From positions 15,748,001 through 15,812,000 of the forward strand of contig NC_087092.1 in assembly GCF_963855985.1 (NCBI RefSeq): a stretch of DNA of 64,000 bases, written 5' to 3'. Below are positions 10,601 through 20,577 of the stretch, piece by piece; within the stretch, counting starts at the first letter, position 1; the number at the start of each line of letters is the position of its first letter. The translations under genes were made by a program, and so were the position numbers. This DNA comes from Ostrinia nubilalis. Lineage: Eukaryota; Arthropoda; Insecta; Lepidoptera; Crambidae. The notes under the pieces are model-generated. The model was not told where the DNA came from, did not search any database, and saw only the letters and a list, made by a program, of their open reading frames with translations.

Positions 10601-13600
10601 GGTATAAACGCGGTAAGTGTCATATACAGACAGGGTAGGAGTTAGAACAACACTGGAGCATGATACGAGTGCTGAAAGACCCGAGGTTAAGGCTGCCTCT
10701 ACTATTGGCCTGCTCTATGCAAGCAGGGCAGCAGACTAGCGGTATAAACGCGGTAAGTAAGATATACAGGGTGAGAGGGAGTTAGAAAAACTGTGGGGAA
10801 TAAACATGGAGCATGATACAAGTGCTGAAAGACCCAAGGTTAAGGCTGCCTCTACTGCTAGCCTGCTCTATGCAAGCGGGGCAGCAGACTAGCGGTATAA
10901 ACGCGGTAAGTGTGATATACAGTATGGGAGGGAATTAGAAAAACTGCGGGGAATAAACATGGAGCATTATACGGGTGCTGAAAGACCCAAGGTTACGGCT
11001 GCCTTTACTTCTTGCCTGCTCTATGCAAGCGGGGCAGCAGACTAGCGGTATAAACGCGGTAAGTGCCATTAAGAGTGGAAGGAATATTGGAAAACCGCGG
11101 GCAGAGAAAGGCACTGGAGCATGATACGGGTGCTGAAGGAACCGAGGTTGAGGCTGCTTCTATTACTGCTGGCCTGCATATACAGGGTGAGGGACTAAAG
11201 TTTGTTCTAGTTAGCCTAAATGCACAGTAATCATGATTATAAGGCAATAACCAGGCCACTCTGATGGCATAAAATACACAAAAAAACAATTATTGTTTTA
11301 CATGAGCAACAAATGTAATTTGAATGTTGATCTTCAGCAAGTTATCTTCAACTATTTTTTTCCAGGTGTTCTACTACTCTCAAACGATCTTCAAGCAGGC
11401 AGGACTGGACGAGGCACAGTCACAGTACGCGACTATAGCGTGCGGGTTCATCAACGTGTGCACAGCATTGCTGATGCTGTGGCTGCTACCACGCGCTGGT
11501 CGTCGTCCGCTGCTGCTAGGGTCAATACTGGCGGCCGCTGCGATACTGGCTGGGCTGGCCGCTTCTATGAAGTTCATGGTCAGTTTCAACCCTCTATTGC
11601 TCTTTTGTTGCAGGTGAAATGACAGGTCAAATATTTATCTCTAGTAAAAACCTTTTTCGTCTTCAAATCGTTTGCGTATTCAATATTCTCACTACTTTGA
11701 CAGTGAAACAAAGTTTAAAACCTAAGCATCAAATTCAAAATTATTTTCGTGCTACCATTTCTCATACTAAGTTCATTTTACATCACATTCATTATTCGAT
11801 CTCGATATTAAAATAACACACAAGACTCCTGCTATTGTTTTTTGATTCCCGTTACGGTCGTAGAGGCGCTGTTTAAGTTTTCATACTAAATCTTTCGATG
11901 GCGATTCGTCACGCCACGATACCAAATCGTATGAAATGCCACGCCACGCTTATTTTTTTCCTATGCTTTCCTCAGGCCGTGGTGTCGTGGATGCCGTACG
12001 TTTGCATGGCGGCGGTGCTGGGCTACGTGCTAGTCTACGGGTTCGGACTCGGGCCCATCCCGTATTTTATTGCCTCAGGTCAGTACAAACTTCGTTATTC
12101 GTCACTTGTGTAACTTTAGGCTTTACTTGCTACAGTATTATCAAGAGATGAGTGCCATGACTGTGGTAGAACAAAATGTATGGACGATGGAAACATTGAA
12201 TTTTGGATGGATCCAGTTTATACTGTAACCTATTTTATTTATTGATACCGTTGGATAGAGCTCGTGAAGTGCTTTCAGGATCAGTAACCAGTTTTAAGAT
12301 ATCTTGTGTAGTATTTAATATTATGTGGCTGCACCTAGGGTTGCCAGGTCTAAAATCACAAAAGCCGGACTTCGTGTTATTTGGCCGGACATTTTACCCT
12401 AAAAGCCGGACATGTGACGGGGGGGGGGGGGGTGCAATTAGTGTCAGCTCAGTACTATCATCATCGGTTGCTAACCAACATCCTGATGCATGCGCATATG
12501 ATTCTGTGGCTTTACTTTCGCCTGGCGCGGCAACCAAATAAAAAGCCTAACAAAAGCCGGACAGGCCGGACAAGGCAATATTTGGCCGGACAAGACCCTA
12601 AAAAGCCAAACATGTCCGGCTAAAGCCGGACGCCTGGCAACCCTAGCTGCACCAAATGTATGGAAGCTGGAAACATTGAATTTTCGGATAGAAACACTTT
12701 ATTCTGTAATCTATTTTGATATCGTTTGATAGATCTCATGAAGCACTTTCTAGATCAGTTACCAGTTTTTCGATATCTCGTACAGTTTAGAAATAATCGA
12801 GTGAGCTCACTTATCGTTTCCACCCTGTATAGTTGAACGATGGTCCCCCCTGTCAATGAGTTTGGTGGGACAGTTCAGTGAAGGTCATCTATAGTGGCAC
12901 CAATCTAGAGAGTGCAATTATGAGAATTTTACCGCTTTAACACTCACCAGTTGGCGCCACTGCCTTGGAAACTAGAAATCGACAGGACTTTATGGCGCTA
13001 ATGGCGAGGGCAAATACGATAGCCCTTTTGACTAAGGTGTTCACTACTTTTTTCAATGTGATGAATTTTTTTCTGCAGAGATCTTCGAAGTAGGTCCTCG
13101 TCCTGCGGGCATGGCTTGGGGTTCTCTAGCCAACTGGGGCGGCAACTTCGTGGTGGGCATGTCTTTCCCCACCATGCGTGACTGCCTCGGGCCCTACTCC
13201 TTTATAGTCTTCGCTGTTATCACTGCCATGCTGTTTGTCTTCCAGAAGTAAGTGCTTGTATTCCTTAACTTTAGTATAGCAATCCAGTCGCGATAAGATG
13301 CGCGTGATAAAATTTTATCGATAAAGTGCCTGGATAGGATTTTATTATAGTAATGGCTTGGAATCACTTTATTCGTTTCTCAAAGTGTATGCCAGATTGG
13401 ATGATTCCCGATGCGAAATTTGTTTAGTTGAAGATTTTATAAATATTAAAACAGGATTTTTGTTGATTGTAACATCAAAATCTTTGACTTCTGTCGACTA
13501 AAAATCATTGTGGTGATTTTATTATTATTATTTCGCTTATGTGATACATTTAGGTACACTGGCACAAACGTTCTTGAATCCCATTTGATTTTAATTTTGT

Positions 13601-13845
13601 TTTCATCAAAATCATACAGGTGACATATTAATCAAAAATTAAATTAAATTCAGAAATACGTTGAGTAAATGGGCTTTAAAGATTCATCTTTCAAATGCGA
13701 TTATTCATATAATCTCATTTTATTCATTTCCAGGTTATACTTCCCCGAAACGCGCGGCAAGACGCCAACACAAATTACGCAACTGTGCAGCCGAGGTTTC
13801 CGCTCGAAGCCGCTACGCAGCGCCACCGCGCTAGGACCAGTTTGA
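3879..13845 (+). CDS. SLC2/GLUT-family sugar transporter, last nine coding exons
   Basis: Facilitated hexose transporter of the major facilitator superfamily, plasma membrane. Exons by GT/AG and matching phase: 3879-4039, 5497-5621, 6670-6810, 9037-9174, 9507-9712, 11366-11578, 11976-12078, 13079-13247 and 13734-13845 (stop TGA 13843-13845). They join into one open frame of 455 residues. Family marks in order: DRFGRKK after helix 2, GRLLVGLSGG, PESPKYLF at the start of the central loop, QQTSGINAVFYYS in helix 7, GLGPIPYF in helix 10, and PETRGKT after helix 12. The first helix is missing, so at least one coding exon lies left of the window. Introns 2 and 5 contain copies of the preceding exon ends, and nearly every intron holds transposons. 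Which sugar is carried, and which GLUT class this is, cannot be told from the sequence. Confidence 0.93.
4212..4430 (+). mobile_element. 5'-truncated RTE-like retrotransposon 3' end
   Basis: Read with one frame correction, the sequence carries the C-terminal reverse-transcriptase tail GRPPTRWTDD...QQWTSYG also found in the copy at 37313-38022. It then has GTTCAGCAGTGGACGTCC and ends in a (GAT)n tail. No intact ORF. It sits in the first visible intron of the sugar transporter. Confidence 0.75.
4717..4914 (+). mobile_element. Helitron-like element (TC...CTAGT)
   Basis: Starts TCTATAAAAGCG and ends CGGGCGGCCGCTAGT at 4914, the plus-strand form of the family. About 198 bp and non-coding. The surrounding intron from 4431 to 5380 holds nothing else I can name. 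Confidence 0.7.
5383..5470 (+). mobile_element. Fragment of R1-like retrotransposon 3' UTR
   Basis: About 85 bp including ATCCGCTTTGCACTGGAGGG match the 3' UTR of the R1-like element at 14758-15977 (there 15705-15795). Only the untranslated tail is present, just before the second visible transporter exon. Confidence 0.6.
5622..5946 (+). repeat. Tandem copies of the exon 2 3' end plus splice donor
   Basis: The last 43 bp of the exon ending at 5621 (encoding EMLILGRLLVGLSG) recur at 5743-5785 and 5904-5946. Each copy is followed by a GT donor, and the unit of about 165 bp includes intron sequence with ATATAAGGCGAC. The first copy differs from the exon at four codons, all synonymous. The second has changes E to K and G to S. 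No splice acceptor precedes either copy, so they are unlikely to be used as exons. Confidence 0.85.
5987..6055. repeat. Perfect palindrome (MITE core)
   Basis: 27-bp arms, beginning GTCCAGGAGGGCGAATTCGC, are perfectly inverted around a 15-bp loop. The flanks AAGCCTT / AGGGCCTTA extend the symmetry imperfectly. Non-coding. Confidence 0.75.
6177..6283 (+). mobile_element. RTE-like 3' tail fragment
   Basis: About 105 bp ending GTTCAGCAGTGGACGTCC plus (GAT)n, the same tail as at 4212-4430. Strongly 5'-truncated. Confidence 0.65.
6398..6619 (+). mobile_element. 5'-truncated RTE-like copy with 8-bp target duplication
   Basis: Decayed reverse-transcriptase C-terminal coding sequence (GRRSVGRPPTRWTDD region) followed by CAGCAGTGGACGTC and a (GAAC)n tail. 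It is flanked by CGTGTTCC at 6390-6397 and 6620-6627. The (GAAC)n tail groups it with the 37313-38022 copy rather than with the GAT-tailed copies. Confidence 0.75.
6811..7398. other. Intron sequence without recognisable gene
   Basis: AT-rich intron between transporter exons 3 and 4. A CCCTGTATAG box near 7040 is a common end of mariner-like MITEs, but I cannot find its partner. Nothing else is supported. Confidence 0.4.
7399..8430 (-). mobile_element. 5'-truncated CR1/Jockey-type LINE, 3' end
   Basis: The minus strand encodes the C-terminal 225 residues of a non-LTR reverse-transcriptase protein (7750-8427). It carries the KYLGVMID motif just after the polymerase domain and the YCISSWGG thumb-region motif. 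A 3' UTR of about 330 bp with a long (CA)n repeat follows, and the element finishes in a (TAAA)n-type tail at 7399-7422. The reverse-transcriptase core and endonuclease are missing because of 5' truncation, so it cannot move itself. Confidence 0.8.
7601..7661. repeat. (GT)n microsatellite
   Basis: About 60 bp of GT dinucleotides with two GC interruptions, inside the 3' UTR of the LINE fragment. Confidence 0.95.
8431..9036. other. Intron sequence, nothing recognised
   Basis: Unique-looking intron sequence between the LINE fragment and the transporter exon at 9037. It ends in a good acceptor (TTTTGTTGCAG). Confidence 0.5.
9741..11190 (+). repeat. Tandem array of exon 5 3'-half copies with splice donors
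   Basis: The last 93 bp of the exon ending at 9712 (31 codons, from MIRVLKDP to QQTSGINA) recur as seven intact copies: 10064-10156, 10216-10308, 10367-10459, 10520-10612, 10660-10752, 10813-10905 and 10966-11058. There is a decayed copy near 9741-9812 and a truncated one from 11121. Each intact copy is exactly 93 bp and is followed by GTAAGT. The first intact copy differs from the real exon at ten positions, all synonymous. Across all seven intact copies I count two amino-acid changes (R to Q at 10819-10821, M to I at 10966-10968). Spacers vary in length from 47 to 60 bp. A TAA in frame just upstream of most copies and the lack of a pyrimidine-rich acceptor argue against use as alternative exons. 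Confidence 0.9.
9845..10057 (-). mobile_element. RTE-like 3' end inserted in the exon-copy array, 11-bp target duplication
   Basis: 213-bp reverse-oriented copy whose (ATG)n tail begins right after TGGAGCATGAT (9834-9844). The same 11 bp follow at 10058-10068. The target is the start of an array unit, so this insertion happened after the array had begun to form. Confidence 0.85.
12165..12833. mobile_element. MITE family with GGGTGGAAACG end, tandem copies
   Basis: Two diverged copies in direct order (about 12165-12327 and 12646-12833) share GGAAACATTGAATTTT, CAGTTTATACTGTAACCTA and a GATATCTTG box. The second ends CGTTTCCACCCTGTA. The same family recurs near 14676-16090 and 16120-17197. Non-coding; a TA-targeting mariner-type origin is inferred from the CCCTGTA end. 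Confidence 0.6.
12336..12645. mobile_element. hAT-type MITE with 8-bp target duplication
   Basis: 310-bp element with terminal repeats TAGGGTTGCCAGG and the reverse complement, flanked on both sides by GCTGCACC (12328-12335 and 12646-12653). The 8-bp duplication is the hAT signature. The inside has many AAGCCGGAC boxes in both orientations and a run of G at 12420-12432. It is inserted into the MITE family described above. Confidence 0.9.
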
Positions 13846-13929
13846 CGGCGCCTGCGCACCGCGCGGGAATCTAATAGTTAATGTTACTGCACATCCAGTT
13901 AAACTATAAATATAGCGCTTAACTGATTC

Positions 13930-14043
13930 ATGCCCGTTTTCACCATCAATCCCTAGTTTTCAAGTGACCCATATGGTAACACAACAGGAATTTTGTTTTG
14001 ATAGGGGTCACTTAAATTAAGGATTGGTAGTGAAAACGGGTAT
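13930..14043. mobile_element. Short inverted-repeat MITE after the transporter stop
   Basis: Left end GCCCGTTTTCACCATCAATC and right end GATTGGTAGTGAAAACGGG are imperfect mirror images, with a further inner pair around AAGTGACCC / GGGGTCACTT. It lies 85 bp after the transporter stop codon and is probably in its 3' UTR. Confidence 0.7.
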
Positions 14044-14675
14044 CAATGCCTGAGGTATGAGAGCGGCATGGGAGGGGTGACATTTACATATTTGGCGAGT
14101 AAATAGCCACACCAGGAATATTTGCGAAGAAGAGAAATGATGCGGGGGTCGGTTGGTGACTCCAAACAACTCAAAAATACAGCTGCATAAAACGGAAACC
14201 ACCAACCTGCGGATCAGGAGACGGAGACCAGGCTTCGAGGGTCGACCCGTCGATATTTCTTGCGGTTTACTTGCGGTTTTGATTATTACATTATAAGTTC
14301 AGAGGTTTTTTTCCATTTGACAGACGTTCAAAGACAACGAGTGCTGTTTTTTTTTTTTTTCTTTTTTTATTGAGGTTTCTCGCGTGACACTTAACACTGG
14401 CCACTTGGCTCCTGCGAAGGTGCTGGCCCCGAATCCGATAAACAGATTGGCGGGAAACCATCTCATACAGCTAGATAATTTTGAGAGTTGGAGCCACCGA
14501 AGAAAAGGAAGATATGAAATTTGGGCATAGGCCCAACCAATATTATTATTATGACGTGACAGAGCATACAACTCTGAAGTAGATCTGAAGTCTCGCTGAC
14601 GTTTCACCGTTATAAAAACACCTCCCGAGCCGCTCCCATTCCTCAGGCACTTCTCAGTTATGCGATAGATATACA
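14044..14675. other. Intergenic, unclassified repeat with T-run
   Basis: A run of about 18 T at 14346-14363 followed by TTTTTTTATTGAGGTT could be the poly(A) tail of a reverse-oriented retrotransposon fragment. I cannot assign the adjacent sequence to a family. Confidence 0.35.
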
Positions 14676-16090
14676 GGGTGGAAACGATAAGTGATCTCAC
14701 TCGATTATTTCTAAACTATACAAGATATCAATAAACTAGTTACTGATCCTGGAAGTGAAATGGATTAAATTCAATGAAATAACTGTTAAAAAACGGGAAT
14801 CTGTTTGCTATCTCGGACTAATTTTAGAGAAAAACTTTAGTTTTGTCGAGCACATTAAACAGATCGGTGAAAAAGCTAAAAAGAACTTTTATGCCTTAAG
14901 TCACATTTCAACCTCGACGTGGGGTCTAACGTTTAAAATCCTCCGAGTAATATATTCGGCCACTTATTTAAGCTCCATTTGCTATGGTGCACCAGTTTGG
15001 GCTGACAGAGCTACTATAGGAGCCGCTCGACGGAAACTACTCCAAAGTCAACGCCTTGCATTGATTTTTCTTTGCAAAGCTTACAGAACTGTGAGCACGG
15101 AGGCTCTGCCAGTCCTGGCTGGTGTACTGCCGGTCGACTTAGAGGTACAAAAGCGTGCGGCTATGTACTTCGCATCAAGGGAAAATATAACCTCCGATTT
15201 CTTAAATAGCCGCGATCGTTCTAAAATAAGTCGATTATTTGATTCCCGAGAAGTCGTTGAAGAAGATTTACTTAATGAATGGCAAAAAAGATGGGATACG
15301 TCAGTCAAAGGACGTCACTTATATAAATTTTTCCCGAATGTACGCGAACGTCTAACTAGGCGATGGTTAGAAATCGACCATTGCTCGTCGCAGTTCCTCA
15401 CGGGACATGGCAACTTTAAACATAAACTTCACGAATTCAAACTAGTTCCGTCTCCTTTTTGCGAGTGTTCCACTGATGATGTCAGTCATGAGCAGTCTGC
15501 CCATCATATCTTGTGGGAGTGTGATCTTTGGAAACATGAACGTGATATAATGCTTAATTCAATACAACATACATCTGTTTCCGCAATTTATTACACCGAT
15601 CTTGTCGCGACAAGGAAAAATTTCCGTGCTTTTAAGCGATTTTGTGAAAAATATTATTGGCAGGTAGTTGCTAATTGCTCATAAGATAGGCCCCCTTAAT
15701 TTAATTTATTGTCCGTGGTGCATAATCTTTTTCTTAAAGGTTTTAAACCTTTTTTTGTCACCTGTCATCCGCTTTGCAATGGAGGGAAGTCGAACCTTAA
15801 TTTCGAACTCCTCCTATGTTCTTCTGATTAATTTCGTTGCGGGTCCAATGACAGTTTAACTTTCCCCCGGGACAAACTTGACCTTCATTGGTTGGGTTTT
15901 TGTGGCGGTCAAGCTGTAGATCCTGGCTACACAGGAGTTGCAGTGGTGGGAACGAGAGGTGGGAATAGTCCCGTAAATGATCCTGGAAGTGCTTCATGAG
16001 CTCTATCAAACGGTATTAATAATAGGTTACAGAATAAACTGGATCTATCCGAAAATTCAATGTTTCCAGCTTCCATACATTTGGTAAAGT
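14676..16090. mobile_element. GGGTGGAAACG MITE copy interrupted by an R1-like insertion
   Basis: The reverse-oriented family copy starts ACAGGGTGGAAACGATAAGT, is broken at 14757 and resumes at 15978 with GATCCTGGAAGTGCTTCATG, then runs to the GGAAACATTGAATTTT homologous region near 16060. The R1-like fragment listed separately lies between the two halves. Confidence 0.7.
14758..15977 (+). mobile_element. 5'-truncated R1-clade non-LTR retrotransposon, 14-bp target duplication
   Basis: It is flanked by TGATCCTGGAAGTG at 14744-14757 and 15978-15991, so these are the exact insertion ends. The ORF open from 14758 to 15684 encodes the region downstream of the reverse-transcriptase core. Marks seen are CYLGLILEKNF, then ICYGAPVWAD, then YRTVSTEALPVLAGVLP, and near the C-terminus a CxC...H...H...C zinc-binding pattern (CECSTDDVSHEQSAHHILWEC). 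These are typical of R1-like elements. Endonuclease and polymerase core are lost to truncation. The remaining ORF has no stop or frameshift, so the insertion is young. The 3' UTR is 15685-15977. Confidence 0.88.
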
Positions 16091-16119
16091 CACATTATTT
16101 TAAAAACTACATATGATAA

Positions 16120-17197
16120 CGTAAAACTGATTACTGATTCTAAAAGTGCTTCACAAGCTCTATCCAATGGTATCAATAATAGGTTACAGAATAAACTGGA
16201 TCTATCCAAAAATGCAATGTTTCCTTCTTTCACAATAAATAATTTCGAATTTTGAATTTCATACATTTTGTACTACCACATTCATGACACTCATCTCTTG
16301 ACAATATTATAGCAAGTAAAGCCTAAAACCAATTTTTTCCATGAATAATTTAAAATAAGAATACAATTTACGAGTTTATTTTAAGAGATTATTATTAAAT
16401 AAAAAAAATACACTTCTAATATTGTGTGTCTGGCATACATTTAGTATGGAAGCTGGAAACATTAAAATTTCAGACAGATCCAGTTTATTTTGTAACCTAT
16501 AGAAGTAGTAGCACAGAATAATAATAAGTACTACGTACAGAAGTTTTACTTCGCGAAGGTATTTAAAAAAATGTATGCTCTATGTCATTAACAATATGGT
16601 GTAATTTAGCTTGTCTCAAGAGTCAAGCAAGTTTGTCAGAAGTTTTGTTGACAAACGTCAGTGATCGGTACTGCGCCGAAGCTATAGGGCTGACTTCGGT
16701 AAAATGATGTGACGTGAGGTGCCAATCTGCAGAAAATGGCGGAGGAAATACATGATTTAGCATGAATTATCATGAATAATATTAACTACTTATTTACCTC
16801 TCAGTGTCTTCAGGCAACTTAAAAAAGTACATTCTGTGTTTTTATTATTATTTAGGCAGTTAAATACTGCACACTATTTAGTACACCATTTTCTTTATTT
16901 TTTTCCATCATACCTACACAAGAATACGCGTGCGTGAGTCAATGTTCGCTCGTATGTGAGGCCTTGTCGAATAGTACTCTTGTAGGGGGCAATCGTGCGT
17001 GTTTTGTTTTCGATGTAAACTCGCGGAGATGAACAGGCCTGGTAGTAGTTTAGTTTGTAACCTATTCCAGTTTATATTGGTACCGTTTGAAAGAGCTCTT
17101 GAAGCACATTCAGAATCAGTAACCAGTTTTTCAATATCTTGTATAGTTTAGAAATAATCGAGTGAGATCACTTAACGTTTCTACCCTGTATAGCAAC
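16120..17197. repeat. Further fragments of the GGGTGGAAACG MITE family
   Basis: Pieces at about 16120-16235, 16430-16500 and 17040-17197 share the AACTGGATCTATCC, GGTTACAGAATAA and GATATCTTG boxes, the last ending CTACCCTGTATAG. The sequence between them is not assigned. Confidence 0.55.
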
Positions 17198-17245
17198 TTA
17201 TGCAGTTGTTATAGGAGTGGTTTTGCTACAAAAATTCATAGTCTG

Positions 17246-17435
17246 ACGTGTTGATGACTGTATAACCAGAGTAAATACAAATGAGTAGGTCATCTTCATA
17301 GAAACGCACCGAGCGCGGTTTGTATGTGAGCACGCCAATATACGTATGCGGCAATACATAACATACAAACCGCGCTCGGTGCGTTTCTATGAAGATGACC
17401 TACTCATTTGTATTTACTCTGGTATAACGTGTTGA
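17246..17435. mobile_element. Near-perfect hairpin element with 9-bp flanking repeat
   Basis: Arms of about 63 bp (from ACCAGAGTAAATACAAATGA inward to GCGGTTTGTATGT) are perfectly inverted around a loop of about 28 bp containing the short palindrome ATATACGTAT. ACGTGTTGA stands on both outer sides (17246-17254 and 17427-17435). A 9-bp duplication with long TIRs would suit a Mutator-like foldback element; that assignment is inference. Confidence 0.75.
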
Positions 17436-19043
17436 GAAGCTGTTGCGACTTTTTTCCGCACTAGTTTCTTTTACCGTTTTGAAGCGCCAAATTTTTACCC
17501 ATTCGTCGAAAGGAAGTTAAAAGGGTTATATTTTTAAAGCACTGATTATTTTAAAATCAGCCAATAGGCTAGGCTATTTAAAAACAAAAATTTTCGCAGT
17601 AGTTACTGCACAAGTGCCTAAGCTTTGTGACTTTTGCAAGTAAGGTTTTTTAATGATCTGTTGGAAAAATAATTTCGGTTTTGAAGTTTTTTTTTATAAT
17701 AAGAGGGAGAAATCTAGTTTGAACCACCAATGCGATCATTACAATTTACTCATAGCTTTTATAAATTAAAAATTATTCTAGACTTTCTAAATTAATCTCG
17801 AAGAAGTGCTTACCAAAAGAAAATAAACTGTGCCTATAATATTAGATATCATAATTATACATTCAAATTGTTAAAAACATCGCCCATTAATAAACATGTC
17901 GTCCATAATATTTTGTATTAACAAAACCATAATGAACAAAATGTAGGTATGTACTTAATTAGATTTACCAATTTGCATTGCAATAGTCAATTTAAACTGC
18001 CTTTGTAATTATCTAATTTAATATTTACTTTGTATCTTAATTTTTTAACATATTTTAAATTCGAGAAATAGTGACATTTATTTATTTATTTATCTTTATC
18101 ATAGAAACAAACAGCCTTATTGTAATACAAATGTAGCTTAAAAGTAAGCGAATAATTGTTTGAACATCGTTGAATGTTTGAACTTTACAGCAAAAATGTA
18201 AATTCTGGTGTGCTGTTGCTCGAATTGAAAATAAGACTAGTAGAAAATATTGTTGTTATATTATACATACGATTCTAAATTGATCTGTAACTGCTAGAGA
18301 ATGCTATAGAATAATCAAAATGTAGGTTAGCGTCGCCTGTTTTAATACATCGCGTATTTTAAAGAGAATCGGTGCTGGTAATGTTTTACAAACGGTGTAG
18401 GTGTTAAGTGATAGGCAGTAGAAAAGTTTGATTCTTCGCTCAGCAAGCCTGGTGCAGACGGTGAAAAATATGTTTTTATGTGTATATTTTACCATACAAA
18501 GTGTATGAAAAAACTGAGAAGTGCTCGAAACAGTATCTTTATTTGCACAAACATAAACATCTAGAAAAGCTAATAATTTTGTTTCAAAAATAAAAGTATT
18601 CGTGTGAATTGGTTAAATTACGAGTACTAATAAGTTTTCTTGTATAATTTGGCTATGCACAAGGCGTAATTTCTTGATCTTCTATTAGAATCTCTAATAA
18701 CATTTTAATTTATTTGTTTGTCCAATCTATCTAACATCTTTATAGGACCTTTATAAGTACAATTTGTAGATATAATGAGATAAACCTGGTAGTTTCTTTT
18801 TCTGAGTGAAGACATCTTTAGTCAAAATTTTGCACAATAAAAGATTTTATAAAATAAGCTCAAAGTCCTTTTAAGGATGATATTTACGTCTATGTTACTT
18901 GTGTTTATGCTTTATTTTGATCAACTAATTTTCAATCATCAGAATCTTTATCTGTACAATAAAATTGTCATTTTTACATTATTTTCTTTTAAAAATTAGT
19001 CAAAAATGCAGATTTATCAGGTGGTTGAAAAATAGGCCTTAAA
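17436..19043. other. AT-rich intergenic stretch
   Basis: No ORF with protein-like composition, no TIR pair found, only (TTTA)n near 18078-18096. It may include distant 3' flank of neighbouring units. I see no gene. Confidence 0.5.
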
Positions 19044-19046
19044 TTA

Positions 19047-20189
19047 CACTGGTCAACAGTGGTTTTGGTGCCAAGGAACTGTATATATTTTTTGATTGAG
19101 GACCTTATGCTGGTTGCTTTAGTAGCAAATTTGTTGATTTCCTACGTGTGGTTTTCTAGATTTTGACGTGTATAGAAAAATACAAAATTTCACCAAAATC
19201 AGCGTTTATAATATTTTGAAATGCTTAAAAACTTTATTTTCCACGACTTTTGTGAATGAGGTGTAATGGAACTATCACGTTACATCCTCTAGCAGTAATC
19301 AGCCATCATATACCGATCCCATCTGCCTTGGTACCTCTCTTCCAATGGTTTTTAGGTCTTGATAGCATCGCTCTCCCTATTCTTAGCTATAGCATGCTAT
19401 AGTGACCCAAGATTCTCTAGGAATTGGTCAAGATGACTGTGGAGGTAGTGCTCTTTGATAAAAATTATGACATCCTGAGTTTTTAAGGCATGTCTCACAA
19501 TTTCAGAGTAGTTACTGGACTAGTGATTTCCGAAAAAAAAATTGTAATTTCAATTAACAAAATCTATGCAAATCGTTCCAAATAGTCCATCGAACTTAAG
19601 AAATCAGTATCTTTGATTAATATTGTTATTTATGGACCGTTAAAAATTACTTAATAAATTAATTAAAACAAAAAATTATGCTCAAACTAGGAATTTTTTT
19701 TTGTTCTTTCCTCACTTTCTCCACTCTGAACTTCATGTTACGGCTTCTTTGACCATTGTAACATTGCCTTAAATGTTCACAGAAGATTATAAAAACAATT
19801 TTGGGTATCCACGGCTTGAATGCAACCACAATTTCCGACTTAAAGTAAGAAAAATAAGCACTTTTAATAAAATTTGCCTGAATTTTTGAACTTTTTAACT
19901 GTGTACACACCACCAATGTAACAGAAATACATTTTGATTATTGAGACAACTTCTTGGCAATGTAGACATGATATTAAAATAAATGCATTTATAAAAATGT
20001 ACCGAGAACACTACAAACTGTGCAACCAAAGTAACGATTAAAGCTAAATTTTAAAACTGAGGGTAGATCCAAAACTACACGTAGGAAAAAAAAAAGAAAA
20101 ATATTTTTATTATTACTAATACACACCTAATAATAAACTATCAACAGAATCTCGGCACCATTTTCATTTTGATTTTTTGTTGACCAGTG
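19047..20189. mobile_element. Non-autonomous TIR element, TTA target duplication
   Basis: The ends CACTGGTCAACA and TGTTGACCAGTG are inverted and flanked by TTA (19044-19046 and 20190-20192). A second inverted pair, TTTTGGTGCC and GGCACCATTTT, lies just inside. The 1.14 kb interior has no transposase ORF. The 3-bp TTA duplication suggests PIF/Harbinger, which is inferred. Confidence 0.7.
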
Positions 20190-20192
20190 TTA

Positions 20193-20577
20193 TATTTGTC
20201 TAAGCTACCTCGCCATATAATTGATCAAATTAATGAATATTCAATAAAATGTATGCTTTGAACAATATTACAATGTAATAAATCCGTCGCTCAAGTAATT
20301 TTAAGGGACAAAGCGTCTTAAATCGTTTAGCATAATTACTTATATCGAAGCTAGCTAGTAAATTCATAATTATTGTAATTTTATTACTATTAATTAACGC
20401 TTTAGTTTGTGCCTGGAGGCATATTTTTGTAATTGTGTGCTGTTATTGAATAAAAGCATACTTATTTGAGTACAAACTTGTTCGTTTTATTTTAGGCAGA
20501 TTTTTGAATCTCTTATCAAGTGCGTGCACCACATTGACACACACTTTAACATTTTAATTACCTTCCTATTTACGTAA
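20193..20577. other. AT-rich intergenic stretch with a polyadenylation-like motif
   Basis: AATAAA occurs near 20449 followed by a GT-rich patch. No adjoining ORF supports a gene. Confidence 0.35.

Noticed and set aside
10064..11058. Seven mutually exclusive alternative exons of the sugar transporter
   Set aside because: No usable acceptor in the right phase and an in-frame TAA before most copies; kept as an exon-derived repeat rather than as CDS.
14755..14760. ATG-like start for the R1 ORF
   Set aside because: The element begins at 14758 by its target duplication; the frame is truncated and the apparent start is chance.
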